A program made the position numbers and the translations under genes. The notes beneath the pieces are model-generated. The model saw only the letters and a program-made list of their open reading frames with translations, was not told where the DNA came from and made no database searches. A stretch of DNA of 64,000 nucleotides, taken from Glycomyces arizonensis DSM 44726 (GTDB lineage Bacteria; Actinomycetota; Actinomycetes; Mycobacteriales; Micromonosporaceae). Where the stretch lies: positions 1 through 64,000 of the forward strand of contig NZ_AXWO01000024.1 in the NCBI RefSeq assembly GCF_000482705.1. The letters are read 5' to 3'. The number at the start of each line of letters is the position of its first letter. The stretch's first letter is position 1. Shown piece by piece: positions 17,614 to 26,277 of the stretch.

Positions 17614-19203
17614 ATGACCCGAGTTCTCAAACGGAGACTCACCCTCCTCCTCACCACCCTCACCGCCGCCCTCACCGGCCTCGCCATCGCGTTCTTCGCG
17701 GTCCCGCAGGCGAGCGCGGTGGAGACGGGCACCTGGTACAAGATCGTCAGCCGCCACTCCGGCCTGGCCCTCGACGTCCTCGACCGCTCCACCGAGCCCG
17801 GCGCCGAGCTCATCCAGTGGAACGACACCGGAGCGCAGAACCAGCAGTTCCGCTTCATCGACTCCGGCGGCGGCTACTACCGCATCCAGGCCCGCCACTC
17901 CGGCCTCGTCGTCGAGGTCTTCGAATGGAACGCCGAGAACGGCGCGACCATCGCGCAGTGGAACGACCTGGGCGGCACGAACCAGCAGTGGCAGGTCCAG
18001 GAGTCGGGCGGCTACGCCACCTTCGTCAACCGCTTCTCCGGCAAGGCCATGGACGTGTGGGAGTGGTCCACCGAGCCGGGCACCCGCATCTCCCAGTACG
18101 ACCCCACCGGCGGGGCCAACCAGCAGTTCCAGCTCGTTCCCATCGACGGCGACGGTGACGACGGCGGCGGCGATGACGGCGGTGGAGACGGCAGCGGCTG
18201 CGGCTCGGGGAGCCCCGACGCGACCGTGACCGGCTCCAGCGGCAACTACACCGCCAGCAACGGCGGCAGCACCGTCTACTCCGGCGGGGACTACCGGGCC
18301 GCGATCCAGGCGGCCGTCGACTCGACCGGCAGCGGCGAGCGGATCTCCGTCATGGCCTCGGGCGGGATCGGCGCGAGCACGATCTCCATCCCGAGCAACC
18401 GGACCTTCGAAGGCTGCGGGACGATCGACATCGGATGGCGGGCCGGACACGGGGCGATCGAGTCGCTGGGCACCTCCAACGTGTCGATCCCGTATCTGAC
18501 CCTGACCGGCTCGGCGTACTTCGCGATGCGCTTCTACGGCAACCACAATCTCCATCTGGGCGACATCAATATGTACCTCAGCGGGGGCCTGGGCATCCGC
18601 TTCGAGCGCGACGAGGCCGGGAGCACCGACGTGACGATGGACGACATCTACGTCGAGGGCGCGGGCAGCCACGCGGTCGAGACGTGGAACATCGACGGGT
18701 TCGACATCGGGCGGGTCACCGCCCGCAACGTCGGCGAGTCGGGCCTGCTCATCCAGAACTCGACGAACGGCCGGGTCGGCACGGTCGACGGCGACAATGT
18801 CGGGGCCGGGACGGGGTATGCGACGTTCCGCATGGCCAACACCAACGGCCAGGAGTCCGACGGCGGCTACGACACCAACATCTACGTCGACAACGTGATC
18901 TCGCGCGGCGGCGGCCGGGGCGTCTTCTGCGTCTCGCAGTCCGGCGGCGTGGTCATCGAGCACGTGGATCTGGCGAACAACGGGAACAACTCGATCTTGA
19001 TCGAGAACTGCTACAACGTCTCGATCCGCAGCGGCACCGTCAACGGCGGCGGCGAAGTCCGCGTCGCGGCCCGCGACGAGTTCGCGAACACGCGCGATGT
19101 GTGGATCACCTTGGAGGTGAACAACACCTCCGTCAGGGAGTCGCCGTGCGGCGACAACGTCAACTGGAACATCACCGGCAACGCGTCCCTGAACATCTGC
19201 TGA
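17614..19203 (+). CDS. Secreted RICIN (CBM13)-parallel beta-helix protein
   Basis: A 529-residue exported protein. ATG at 17614 is preferred: AAAGGA lies upstream and a Sec signal begins there (MTRVLKRRLTLLL, ending near ASA-V, about 34). Residues about 38-178 form a RICIN/CBM13 beta-trefoil with three QxW-type repeats (NQQFRFI, NQQWQVQ, NQQFQLV), a galactose- or xylan-binding module. An Asp/Gly linker (about 180-198) leads to the same beta-helix domain as in the previous gene (about 202-529), which it matches nearly residue for residue over its last 300. The pair looks like a recent tandem duplication with module exchange. The enzymatic activity is unknown, probably plant pectin or hemicellulose degradation. 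Confidence 0.85.
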   Translation: MTRVLKRRLTLLLTTLTAALTGLAIAFFAVPQASAVETGTWYKIVSRHSGLALDVLDRSTEPGAELIQWNDTGAQNQQFRFIDSGGGYYRIQARHSGLVVEVFEWNAENGATIAQWNDLGGTNQQWQVQESGGYATFVNRFSGKAMDVWEWSTEPGTRISQYDPTGGANQQFQLVPIDGDGDDGGGDDGGGDGSGCGSGSPDATVTGSSGNYTASNGGSTVYSGGDYRAAIQAAVDSTGSGERISVMASGGIGASTISIPSNRTFEGCGTIDIGWRAGHGAIESLGTSNVSIPYLTLTGSAYFAMRFYGNHNLHLGDINMYLSGGLGIRFERDEAGSTDVTMDDIYVEGAGSHAVETWNIDGFDIGRVTARNVGESGLLIQNSTNGRVGTVDGDNVGAGTGYATFRMANTNGQESDGGYDTNIYVDNVISRGGGRGVFCVSQSGGVVIEHVDLANNGNNSILIENCYNVSIRSGTVNGGGEVRVAARDEFANTRDVWITLEVNNTSVRESPCGDNVNWNITGNASLNIC

Positions 19204-19214
19204 TGACGCGATAG

Positions 19215-19256
19215 GCGAAAAGGGGCCGGGAGGTTCGCCTCCCGGCCCCTTTTCGC
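19215..19256. terminator. Perfect 19-bp bidirectional terminator
   Basis: A perfect 19-bp stem with a TTCG tetraloop and A4/T4 flanks on both sides. It sits between the convergent beta-helix and glucokinase genes and can stop transcription from both directions. Confidence 0.93.
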
Positions 19257-19265
19257 ACGTGTCGC

Positions 19266-20213
19266 TCAGGTCAGGTGCCTGGCCAGGTCGGCCGCGCCGA
19301 TGACGCCCGCCTTCGAGCCGAGCGTCGCGGCCTTGACCTCGGCGACCGGCAGGGCCGCACGCTTGGCCAGCGCGTCGGTGTAGTGCTTGCGGATGGGGTC
19401 GAGCAGCACGCTCCCGGCGTCCACGACGCCTCCGGCGATGATGACGACGCCGGGGTCGATGAGCTGCACCAGGTCGGCCACGGAGTTGCCGAGGTAGTAG
19501 CCGATGAAGTCGAACGCGGCGAGGGCGACCTCGTCGCCCTGCTTGGCGGCCTCGGTGATCTCCCGGCCGGTGATGGAGTCGGGGTCGTCCCCGGCGAGCT
19601 TGAGCAGGATCGAGGCCTTGCCGGGGTCGGCCTTGGCGCCCTCGCGGGCGGACTGGGTGAGCGAGCCGCCGGAGGCGTACTGCTCAAGGCAGCCCTTGCG
19701 GCCGCATCCGCACACGCGCCCGTCGGGGACCGAGCGCATGTGGCCGATCTCGGCGGCGACGCCGTGGGTGCCGCGCAGCAGGTTGTCCTTGACGACGATG
19801 CCGCCGCCGATGCCGGTGCCGACGGTGTAGAGCACCGAGGAGCGGAAGCCCTTGGCGGCGCCGAAGCGGTGCTCGCCCCAGATGGCGACGTTGGCGTCGT
19901 TCTCGACGACGACGGGCAGGTCGACCGCGGCGGCCACCTTGTCGCGCAGCGGCTCGTCCTTCCACGAGAGGTTGGGGGCCAGCATGACCGTGGAGCGGTC
20001 GGCGGAGATCCATCCGGCGGCGCCGACGCCGACGGCCTCGATCTCGTGGTCGCCGCGCAGCTCTTCGACGACTTCGGTGACGGCCCGGATGACGCCGGAG
20101 GTGTCGTCCGCCGGGGTGGGGCGAAGGGCCGTGGCGAGGACCTTGCCGTCCTCGTCGACGAGTCCGCCGCCGACCTTGGTCCCGCCGATGTCGACCCCGA
20201 TTGTCAGACTCAC
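19266..20213 (-). CDS. glkA: ROK-family glucokinase
   Basis: A 315-residue ROK kinase phosphorylating glucose with ATP; in actinomycetes this enzyme also mediates carbon catabolite repression. GTG at 20213 is chosen because GGAGGG lies 6-8 nt upstream and the protein then begins at once with the ATP-binding TIGVDIGGTKVGGGLV. Other marks are NDANVAIWGEHRFG (about 113-126, catalytic Asp), GTGIGGGIV and the zinc motif CGCGRKGCLEQYASG (about 176-190). Longer in-frame starts give unconserved Arg/Ser-rich sequence. It is convergent with the beta-helix gene and divergent from the acyl-CoA ligase; glucokinase beside a FadD15-like gene is a known actinobacterial arrangement. Confidence 0.95.
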   Translation of the reverse strand: MSLTIGVDIGGTKVGGGLVDEDGKVLATALRPTPADDTSGVIRAVTEVVEELRGDHEIEAVGVGAAGWISADRSTVMLAPNLSWKDEPLRDKVAAAVDLPVVVENDANVAIWGEHRFGAAKGFRSSVLYTVGTGIGGGIVVKDNLLRGTHGVAAEIGHMRSVPDGRVCGCGRKGCLEQYASGGSLTQSAREGAKADPGKASILLKLAGDDPDSITGREITEAAKQGDEVALAAFDFIGYYLGNSVADLVQLIDPGVVIIAGGVVDAGSVLLDPIRKHYTDALAKRAALPVAEVKAATLGSKAGVIGAADLARHLT

Positions 20214-20558
20214 TGCTGTCCCTCCAGCGATATAAGAGCGATGCCGTTGGATGCTCCGCGACGCTGCGGGCCACCGACAGACTTTACGCGATGTTAATCG
20301 CCTGAGGTGCGCGCCCTTTTTCGCACCTCTTGCGGAAGCCGGGGAGGACATCGGGAGTCGGCGGTTCGGCTTCGGCTCCAATCGAAGGCCCCGAATCGGC
20401 CGGTTCGGGGACGCCACCGACGCCCCGGCAGGGAATGACGGCAACTATCATCATGGTTCAGCTCACAATCCGGCCGCACGAGCCCAGTGACCCATCGGTA
20501 ACCTATGTGTCAGCCGCTTACAACGCCGTAGACCCGGCTACACGAACGGAGCCAGCCC
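20214..20558. other. Divergent intergenic region, glucokinase / acyl-CoA ligase
   Basis: A 345-bp gap that must hold both promoters. Only weak sigma70-like hexamers are visible, with an AT-richer patch at 20445-20475. A GATATAAG octamer (20231-20238) lies just upstream of the glucokinase ribosome site and resembles the TTATAAG motif seen elsewhere in the window. No gene seen. Confidence 0.4.
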
Positions 20559-22355
20559 ATGCGCGAGTTCGCCGTCCCCCCCGTGGTGACTGTGCCAGAC
20601 GACGACAACACCCTCACCTCTCTTTGGGACGCCGCCGACAACCACCCGCAGTCGGTGCTGTACGCCCGCACCTTCGACGGCGGGCGCACCTGGCGCGACG
20701 TGACCGCCGCCGAGTTCCGCGAGCAGGTGGTGGGCGTGGCCAAGGGCCTGTGCGCGGCCGGGATCCAACCGGGCGACCGGGTGGCGCTGATGTCCCGCAC
20801 CAGGTACGAGTGGACGCTGTTCGACTACGCGATCTGGGCCTGCGGCGCGGTGACCGTGCCGGTCTACGAGACGTCCTCGGCCGAGCAGGCCGAGTGGATC
20901 CTCACCGACTCCGGGGCCGTGGCCGCCGTCGTCGAGACGCCCGAGCACCGCGAGCTCGTCGAGGGGCTGTCCGAGACGGTCAAGGACCTGTGGACGATCG
21001 ACGAGGGCGCGGTGGAGCGGCTCACCGAGTCCGGCGAGCACGCCGACGCCGACATCGAGGAGCGGCGCGCCTCCCGCAAGGCCGACGACCTGGCCACGAT
21101 CATCTACACCTCCGGGACCACCGGCCGGTCCAAGGGCTGCATGCTCACCCACCGGAACCTGACGGCGAACATCCGCAACATCATCCCCGAGGTCCCCGAC
21201 GTGCTGTACGAGGGCGCGCGGATGCTCATGTTCCTGCCGCTGGCGCACGTGCTGGCCAGGATCCTCCAGGTCGCCGGCGTCGAGTCGCGCACCACGATGG
21301 CGCACTTCTCCGACCGCTCCAAGCTCGCCGAGATCATGCCGGTGGTCCGGCCGACGACGCTGCTGGCGATCCCGCGCGTGTTCGAGAAGGTCTACAACAG
21401 CGCCTACCAGCGGGCCGTCGACGGCGGCAAGGCGAACCTGTTCGCGAGGGCCGCCTCCACCGCCAAGGAGTACAGCCGGGCCCTGGACACCTCGGCGGGC
21501 CCGGGCCTGGCGCTCAAGCTGCGCCACCGGCTGTGGGACGTGCTGGTGTACGGGAAGCTGCGGGCCGCGCTCGGCGGCGAGTGCACCTCGGCCGTCTCCG
21601 GCGGCGCGGCGCTCGGCAGCGAGCTGGGGCACTTCTTCCGCGGCGTCGGCGTCCAGATCTTCGAGGGCTACGGGCTCACCGAGACCTCCCCGGTGCTCGC
21701 GCTCAACATGCAGAACGCGCTCAAGATCGGCTCGGTCGGGCGGCCCATCCCGAGCACCTCGCTGCGCATCGCCGAGGACGGCGAGCTCCAGGCGAAGGGC
21801 CCGCAGGTCTTCGACGGGTACTGGAACAACGACGCGGCCACCGCCGAGGTGCTCGACTCGGACGGCTGGTTCTCGACCGGCGACATCGCCGAGATCGACG
21901 ACGACGGCTATGTGACCATCACCGGCCGCAAGAAGGAGATCATCGTGACCTCGGGGGGCAAGAACGTCGCCCCCGCGCCGCTGGAGAAGGTCATGGACGC
22001 CCACCCGCTCATCGCCTACGCGATGGTCGTCGGCGAGGGCCGCCCTTACATCGGGGCGCTCATCTCGGTGGACGGCGAGATGCTCCCGGACTGGCTGGAG
22101 CGCCACGGCAAGGACCCGGAGTCCTCGATCGCGGACGTCGCCGAGGACCCCGACCTCCTCGCCGAGCTCCAGGCGCAGGTCGATCTCGCGAACGCGACGG
22201 TCTCCCGGGCCGAACAAATCAAGCGATTCCGGGTCATACCGGTAGAGTTGAGCGAAGACGCCGGAGAAATCACCCCCTCAACCAAAGTCAAACGGCACGT
22301 GGTCGTGAAAAAATACTCAGACGAGATCAACGCGTTGTACGACAAGCACAGTTAG
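20559..22355 (+). CDS. fadD15: Long-chain acyl-CoA synthetase, FadD15-like
   Basis: A 598-residue AMP-forming ligase activating long-chain fatty acids to acyl-CoA. The AMP-binding P-loop motif IIYTSGTTGRSKGC (about 183-196), the GYGLTETSPV adenine-binding motif (about 370-379), STGDIAEIDDDGY (about 443-455) and the terminal lysine region K-x-K (TKVKRHVVVKKYSDE) are intact. The form is that of the FadD15 group, which in mycobacteria lies beside pimB, as it does near here. The histidine kinase gene starts 9 bp after the stop, so the two are probably cotranscribed. Confidence 0.95.
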   Translation: MREFAVPPVVTVPDDDNTLTSLWDAADNHPQSVLYARTFDGGRTWRDVTAAEFREQVVGVAKGLCAAGIQPGDRVALMSRTRYEWTLFDYAIWACGAVTVPVYETSSAEQAEWILTDSGAVAAVVETPEHRELVEGLSETVKDLWTIDEGAVERLTESGEHADADIEERRASRKADDLATIIYTSGTTGRSKGCMLTHRNLTANIRNIIPEVPDVLYEGARMLMFLPLAHVLARILQVAGVESRTTMAHFSDRSKLAEIMPVVRPTTLLAIPRVFEKVYNSAYQRAVDGGKANLFARAASTAKEYSRALDTSAGPGLALKLRHRLWDVLVYGKLRAALGGECTSAVSGGAALGSELGHFFRGVGVQIFEGYGLTETSPVLALNMQNALKIGSVGRPIPSTSLRIAEDGELQAKGPQVFDGYWNNDAATAEVLDSDGWFSTGDIAEIDDDGYVTITGRKKEIIVTSGGKNVAPAPLEKVMDAHPLIAYAMVVGEGRPYIGALISVDGEMLPDWLERHGKDPESSIADVAEDPDLLAELQAQVDLANATVSRAEQIKRFRVIPVELSEDAGEITPSTKVKRHVVVKKYSDEINALYDKHS

Positions 22356-22364
22356 TGAGGCTGC

Positions 22365-24128
22365 ATGAGCGAGGAGGCGGTCCTGGAGCGGCAGTGGCGC
22401 CTACCCGCCGTCGCCCTGCGGGCGGTGCTCTTCGCGCTCGTCGTCGTGTTCGGCTGGGCGGCGGTCGGCTTCGTCGCCGCCGTGACGTGGTGCGGGATCC
22501 TCGCGCTGGCGACGCTGCCGGGGATCGTCCTGCCGCGGCACCGCGTGCTCGCTCCGGCCGGGCGATTGGCCGAGGTCGTGGTCGTCGTGCTCGGCACGCT
22601 CGCCACCGGGGGGCTCCCCGCCTGGATGCTGCCGTACCTGATCGCCCCGTTCGCCACGGCCGCGTTCGACGCCGCGGCCCCGCCGGGCGAGCAGTCGGAG
22701 TGGTACGCCAGGCTGCGCACGTGGGGGCCGCCGGTGCTCTTGGCGGTGGCCGCCGCCGGACTGCTGACCCAGACCCCGCGCCTGTCGGCGTACGAGCGCG
22801 GCACCTACGTCACCACCGTCGCCGTCGCGCTGGCCTTCGGCATGGCCTCGGCGGTCGGCGCGTGGTGGCTGCGCCGCTCCAGGCGCAGTGACCTGAGCCA
22901 CTCGCAGCTGCCGTACGCCGAGGCCGCGGCCCTGCTGACGCAGCTGCGGGTCGTCGCCAGGCAGCTGCCGGGCTCCACGCTCGACCCCGGCGGCATCGCC
23001 ACCGAACTGGTCGACACGGTCGTGCGCATCCCCGGCGCCGACCGGGCGGCCGTGCTCGCCGCCTCCTCGGGACGGCGGCTCGTCGTCTTGTCCCAGCACG
23101 CCGACGAGCGGGTCGACTGGGAGACCTCCCCGCAGATGAACGCGCTGCTGGCCGACGCCTGGGCCGGGCAGAAACCGCAGGCCGGGCAGCTGCCGCTGTC
23201 GCGCTCGACCCAGGGTCCGGTGGCGTCGCTGGTGATCCCGCTCGTGGCCGAGGGCCGCACCGTCGGCCTGGTGGCGATCGAGTCGGACGACGCGGCCGCG
23301 TTCGGGACCGAGGCCATCACCGCCGCCGAGGAGCAGACCAAGGGCGCCGCGCTGCGCCTGGAGACGGCGCTGCTGTTCGAGGACGTCAGGTCGATGGCGA
23401 CCACCGAGGAGCGCCAGCGGCTGGCCCGCGAGATCCACGACGGCATCGCCCAGGAGCTCGCGATGCTCGGCTACGGCATCGACAACGCGATGGCGGTCCT
23501 GCCCGAGGACGCCGGCGAGGCCGGGACCGAGCTGGAGGACCTGCGCAGCGAGGTCACCAGGCTCGTGACCGAGCTGCGGTTCTCGCTGTTCGAGCTGCGG
23601 TCGAACGTCGACCGCCAAGGCGGGCTGGCGTCCGCGATCGCGGACTATGCTCGTACTGTGGGCGCCTCCGCAGGGCTGCGGGTCCACCTGTCGCTCGACG
23701 AGGGCGGGGCGCGCCTCCCGGCGAGCACCGAGGCCGAGCTGCTGCGGATCGCTCAGGAGGCGATCACCAACGCCCGCAAGCACGCTCGAGCGGAGAACCT
23801 GTGGGTCACCTGCGAAGTGGACCCGCCGTACACGCGAATCGAGGTCACCGACGACGGCCAGGGCCTGGCCGGCGAGGCCTCCGAGGGGCGCTACGGACTG
23901 GCGATCATGAGCGAGCGCGCCGAGCGGATCAGGGGCTCGCTGGAGATCCGGCCCCACCAGCCGCACGGCACCACCGTGGCGGTGGTGCTCAACGCCTCCG
24001 CCAGGCCGACCCCGAAGTCGGCGCCCGCGCACCCGGCCTCCGAGGAGTGGGCGGCCGCCGACCGCGCGACCTCGACTGAGGAGAGGGCACACCAGTCACC
24101 CGACCGTGAGTCCGGAGGTAACCGATGA
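22365..24128 (+). CDS. Membrane sensor histidine kinase, GAF-HisKA_3 (NarL-type partner)
   Basis: A 587-residue NarX/DesK-class kinase. Five or so hydrophobic helices (about 15-170) anchor it; a GAF-like domain follows (about 190-340). The phosphoacceptor is H358 in LAREIHDGIAQELAMLGYG, and the HATPase_c domain (about 450-550) has EAITNARKHARA (N box) and TDDGQGLAG (G1). It should phosphorylate the response regulator at 24351. Between the two genes lies 222 bp of foreign-looking DNA, a transposon relic, so the operon has been interrupted but not destroyed. The signal is unknown; the GAF domain could bind a small ligand or haem. Confidence 0.93.
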   Translation: MSEEAVLERQWRLPAVALRAVLFALVVVFGWAAVGFVAAVTWCGILALATLPGIVLPRHRVLAPAGRLAEVVVVVLGTLATGGLPAWMLPYLIAPFATAAFDAAAPPGEQSEWYARLRTWGPPVLLAVAAAGLLTQTPRLSAYERGTYVTTVAVALAFGMASAVGAWWLRRSRRSDLSHSQLPYAEAAALLTQLRVVARQLPGSTLDPGGIATELVDTVVRIPGADRAAVLAASSGRRLVVLSQHADERVDWETSPQMNALLADAWAGQKPQAGQLPLSRSTQGPVASLVIPLVAEGRTVGLVAIESDDAAAFGTEAITAAEEQTKGAALRLETALLFEDVRSMATTEERQRLAREIHDGIAQELAMLGYGIDNAMAVLPEDAGEAGTELEDLRSEVTRLVTELRFSLFELRSNVDRQGGLASAIADYARTVGASAGLRVHLSLDEGGARLPASTEAELLRIAQEAITNARKHARAENLWVTCEVDPPYTRIEVTDDGQGLAGEASEGRYGLAIMSERAERIRGSLEIRPHQPHGTTVAVVLNASARPTPKSAPAHPASEEWAAADRATSTEERAHQSPDRESGGNR

Positions 24129-24142
24129 GGAGAGAGACCAGA

Positions 24143-24330
24143 GTTGACATCCTTCCCTCCGCAAAGAGAGGGAATACCGACCGGTCGCCTGGTCGGTCTT
24201 CCTGCTTCGCGGGCGACTGCCGTTACCCTCCCCTAGGGGACAACGGTCTTACAAGGCCTCCACAGGCTTCACATCCCGCCAGCCCGGCGGTAGGGCCGCA
24301 ATGCTTGGTTTTCGCGGCACGGCCAGGAAC
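24143..24330 (-). mobile_element. 3' relic of an IS200/IS605-type TnpB element, omegaRNA-like
   Basis: Read on the minus strand, this stretch has the layout of the right end of an actinobacterial TnpB element. A short tnpB C-terminal tail (codons for LPPGWRDVKPVEAL then TAA at 24249-24251) is followed by a structured 3' region and ends at GTCAAC (24143-24148 on the + strand). The end also translates as GIPSLCGGKDVN, very like the tails of annotated TnpB proteins as I remember them. Hairpins: ACCGACC (24176-24182) with GGTCGGT (24191-24197), and CCCTC with GAGGG near 24155-24172. In intact elements this RNA is the omegaRNA scaffold that guides TnpB. No tnpB body or left end is left here. Confidence 0.65.
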
Positions 24331-24350
24331 ATTGTACAAGAAGGAATCCA

Positions 24351-25022
24351 ATGAACGCTGACGCTCCCGAATCGACTGCCCAGACGACGGTCTTGATCGT
24401 CGACGACCACGATCTGATCCGCAAGGGCCTGCGGCACGCCTTCGATCGCGACCCCGAGTTCGAGGTCGTCGGCGAGGCCGACACGGCCGGGGACGCCCTG
24501 CGCCTGGCCGCCTCGCTGATGCCCAGCGTCGTCATCATGGATCTGCGACTCCCCGACGGCTCCGGCCTGGACGCGACGCGCAAGCTCCGCAAGGCCCACC
24601 CCAACATGGGCATCGTGGTGCTGACGATGTACGCGGGCGACGACCAGCTGTTCGGTGCCCTGGACGCGGGCGCGAGCGCGTTCGTGCCGAAGAGCGCCCC
24701 CGCGAACGACGTGGTCTCGGCGGCGAGGCACGCCTCGGCGAACCCGACGGCGTTCAGCGCCGCGGACCTGGCCGAGGCCATGCAGCGGCGCCTGACGCCG
24801 ACCGGCCCCCAGCTCTCGCCGCGAGAGTCGCAGGTGCTCAAGCTCCTGGCGGACGGCCTGTCGGTGGCCGGGATCGCGAAGCAGCTGTACGTCTCGGAGT
24901 CGACGGCGAAGACGCACATCTCGAAGCTCTACGAGAAGCTCGGGGCGGGCAACCGCGCGCAGGCGCTCATGACGGCCTTGAAGCTCGGTCTCCTGGAGGC
25001 ACCGGACCAGCCGAAGTTCTAG
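24351..25022 (+). CDS. NarL/FixJ-family response regulator
   Basis: A 223-residue regulator and the expected partner of the kinase upstream. The receiver domain (about 13-130) has acidic DD18-19, phosphoacceptor D64 in VVIMDLRLPDGSG and the T/K switch residues (LTMYA, PKSAP). The C-terminal LuxR-type helix-turn-helix (about 152-212) reads LSPRESQVLKLLADGLSVAGIAK. ATG at 24351 has AAGAAGGA in front. The ribosome site lies right at the edge of the TnpB relic, so the element may have supplied or replaced the 5' region. Its stop codon overlaps the convergent pimB stop in a shared CTAG. Confidence 0.95.
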   Translation: MNADAPESTAQTTVLIVDDHDLIRKGLRHAFDRDPEFEVVGEADTAGDALRLAASLMPSVVIMDLRLPDGSGLDATRKLRKAHPNMGIVVLTMYAGDDQLFGALDAGASAFVPKSAPANDVVSAARHASANPTAFSAADLAEAMQRRLTPTGPQLSPRESQVLKLLADGLSVAGIAKQLYVSESTAKTHISKLYEKLGAGNRAQALMTALKLGLLEAPDQPKF

Positions 25023-26158
25023 ACGGTCTCGCCGTAGAGCATCGCTTCGAGGCGCCCGGCCTGGCGGTCCCATGTCCACTCGCCGCAGGCCCACTCCCGG
25101 CTGGCCGCGCCGAACTTCTCGGCCAGCGGCCGGTCGGTGAGCACCTGCGTGAGCCGGGTGGCGATCTCGTCGACGTCCCTGCCGTCGACCACCCAGCCCG
25201 ACTGGTCGTGCAGCACCGTGTCCGGCGCGCCCCCCGAATCCCCCGCGATGACCGGCAGGCCGGACGCGGCGGCCTCCAGGAAGACCGCGCCCAGTCCTTC
25301 GACGTCCAGGCCCCGGCGGCGGGTGCGGCACGGCATCGCGAAGACGTCCCCGGCCGCGAAGTGCCCGGCGAGCTCGCTCTCGGGCACCGCGCCGGTGAAC
25401 GTCACCGCGTGCTCGACGCGGTGGTGCCGGGCCAGCTCGCGCAGCCGGGTCCCGTAGGGTCCCTGGCCGACGACGAGCAGCCGCACGTCCTCGCCGACCC
25501 GGTCGCGCACGCGCGGGAGGGCCGCGATGAGCTTGTCCTGGCCCTTGCGCGGCACCAGCCGCGAGACGCACACGACGACCGGCCGCCCGCCCAGGCCGTG
25601 GCGGTCGCGGACTCCGGTGCCGTCGACGCCGGGGTGGAACGTCTCGGTGTCGATCCCGAAGGTCAGCTGCTCGAGCCGGGTCAGGTTCGCCGCGACCGGG
25701 GCGAGGCGCCGGTAGGTGTAGCCGCCGAGGTAGGTCATGACGTCGAGCGAGCCCGCGATGCGCCGCAGCGCCTGGCGGGTGCCCGGCATCATCGCCCAGC
25801 CGACCTCGTGGCCGTGGGTGAGCGCGATGGCCCGCTCGATGCCGGTGTCGCGCAACAGCCCCGCGGCGAGGAGCCCGAGCGGGGCGGCGGCGCCGAACCA
25901 GACGCGGTCGCAGCGGTGCTCGCGGGCGAGGGCGGTGACGGCGCGGGCGACGCGCGGAGTCGGCAGGAGCATCGCGGCCCGGTCGCGGACCACGGTGAAC
26001 GGCTGGACGGCGTCGAACGCCTCGTGGCCGGGAGAGGAAGAGGTGTAGACGACCAGGTCGTCGGACGGCAGCCGCAGCGCCATGCCGTGCACGAAGGTCT
26101 GGATGCCGCCCCTGCGTGGCGGGAAGTCGTTCGTCACCAGCAGCGTTCGGCTCATCAT
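25019..26158 (-). CDS. pimB: GT4 glycosyltransferase, PimB'-like mannosyltransferase
   Basis: A 379-residue GT-B glycosyltransferase. In actinobacteria the PimB' group transfers mannose from GDP-mannose to Ac1PIM1 or related lipids on the cytoplasmic face of the membrane. The N-terminal TNDFPPRRGGIQTFVHGMA, the CVSRLVPRKGQDKLI start of the second lobe (about 199-213) and the EX7E-type site in DVEGLGAVFLEAAASGLPVIAG (about 285-306) are typical. The fadD15-pimB neighbourhood of mycobacteria supports the name. Two successive ATGs are possible starts. It is convergent with the response regulator; the two stops overlap by four bases. Confidence 0.85.
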   Translation of the reverse strand: MMSRTLLVTNDFPPRRGGIQTFVHGMALRLPSDDLVVYTSSSPGHEAFDAVQPFTVVRDRAAMLLPTPRVARAVTALAREHRCDRVWFGAAAPLGLLAAGLLRDTGIERAIALTHGHEVGWAMMPGTRQALRRIAGSLDVMTYLGGYTYRRLAPVAANLTRLEQLTFGIDTETFHPGVDGTGVRDRHGLGGRPVVVCVSRLVPRKGQDKLIAALPRVRDRVGEDVRLLVVGQGPYGTRLRELARHHRVEHAVTFTGAVPESELAGHFAAGDVFAMPCRTRRRGLDVEGLGAVFLEAAASGLPVIAGDSGGAPDTVLHDQSGWVVDGRDVDEIATRLTQVLTDRPLAEKFGAASREWACGEWTWDRQAGRLEAMLYGETV

Positions 26159-26277
26159 GCCCCCTTCATGACTGCCCTAGTCTGTCATGCCGGGCCGGAT
26201 CCCCGAAGGAATCCGGCGGGCTCGGTCCGCGGCGTGCGGGCGGGGCGGCCGGTGAGGGCGATGGCACACTGGGGGCC

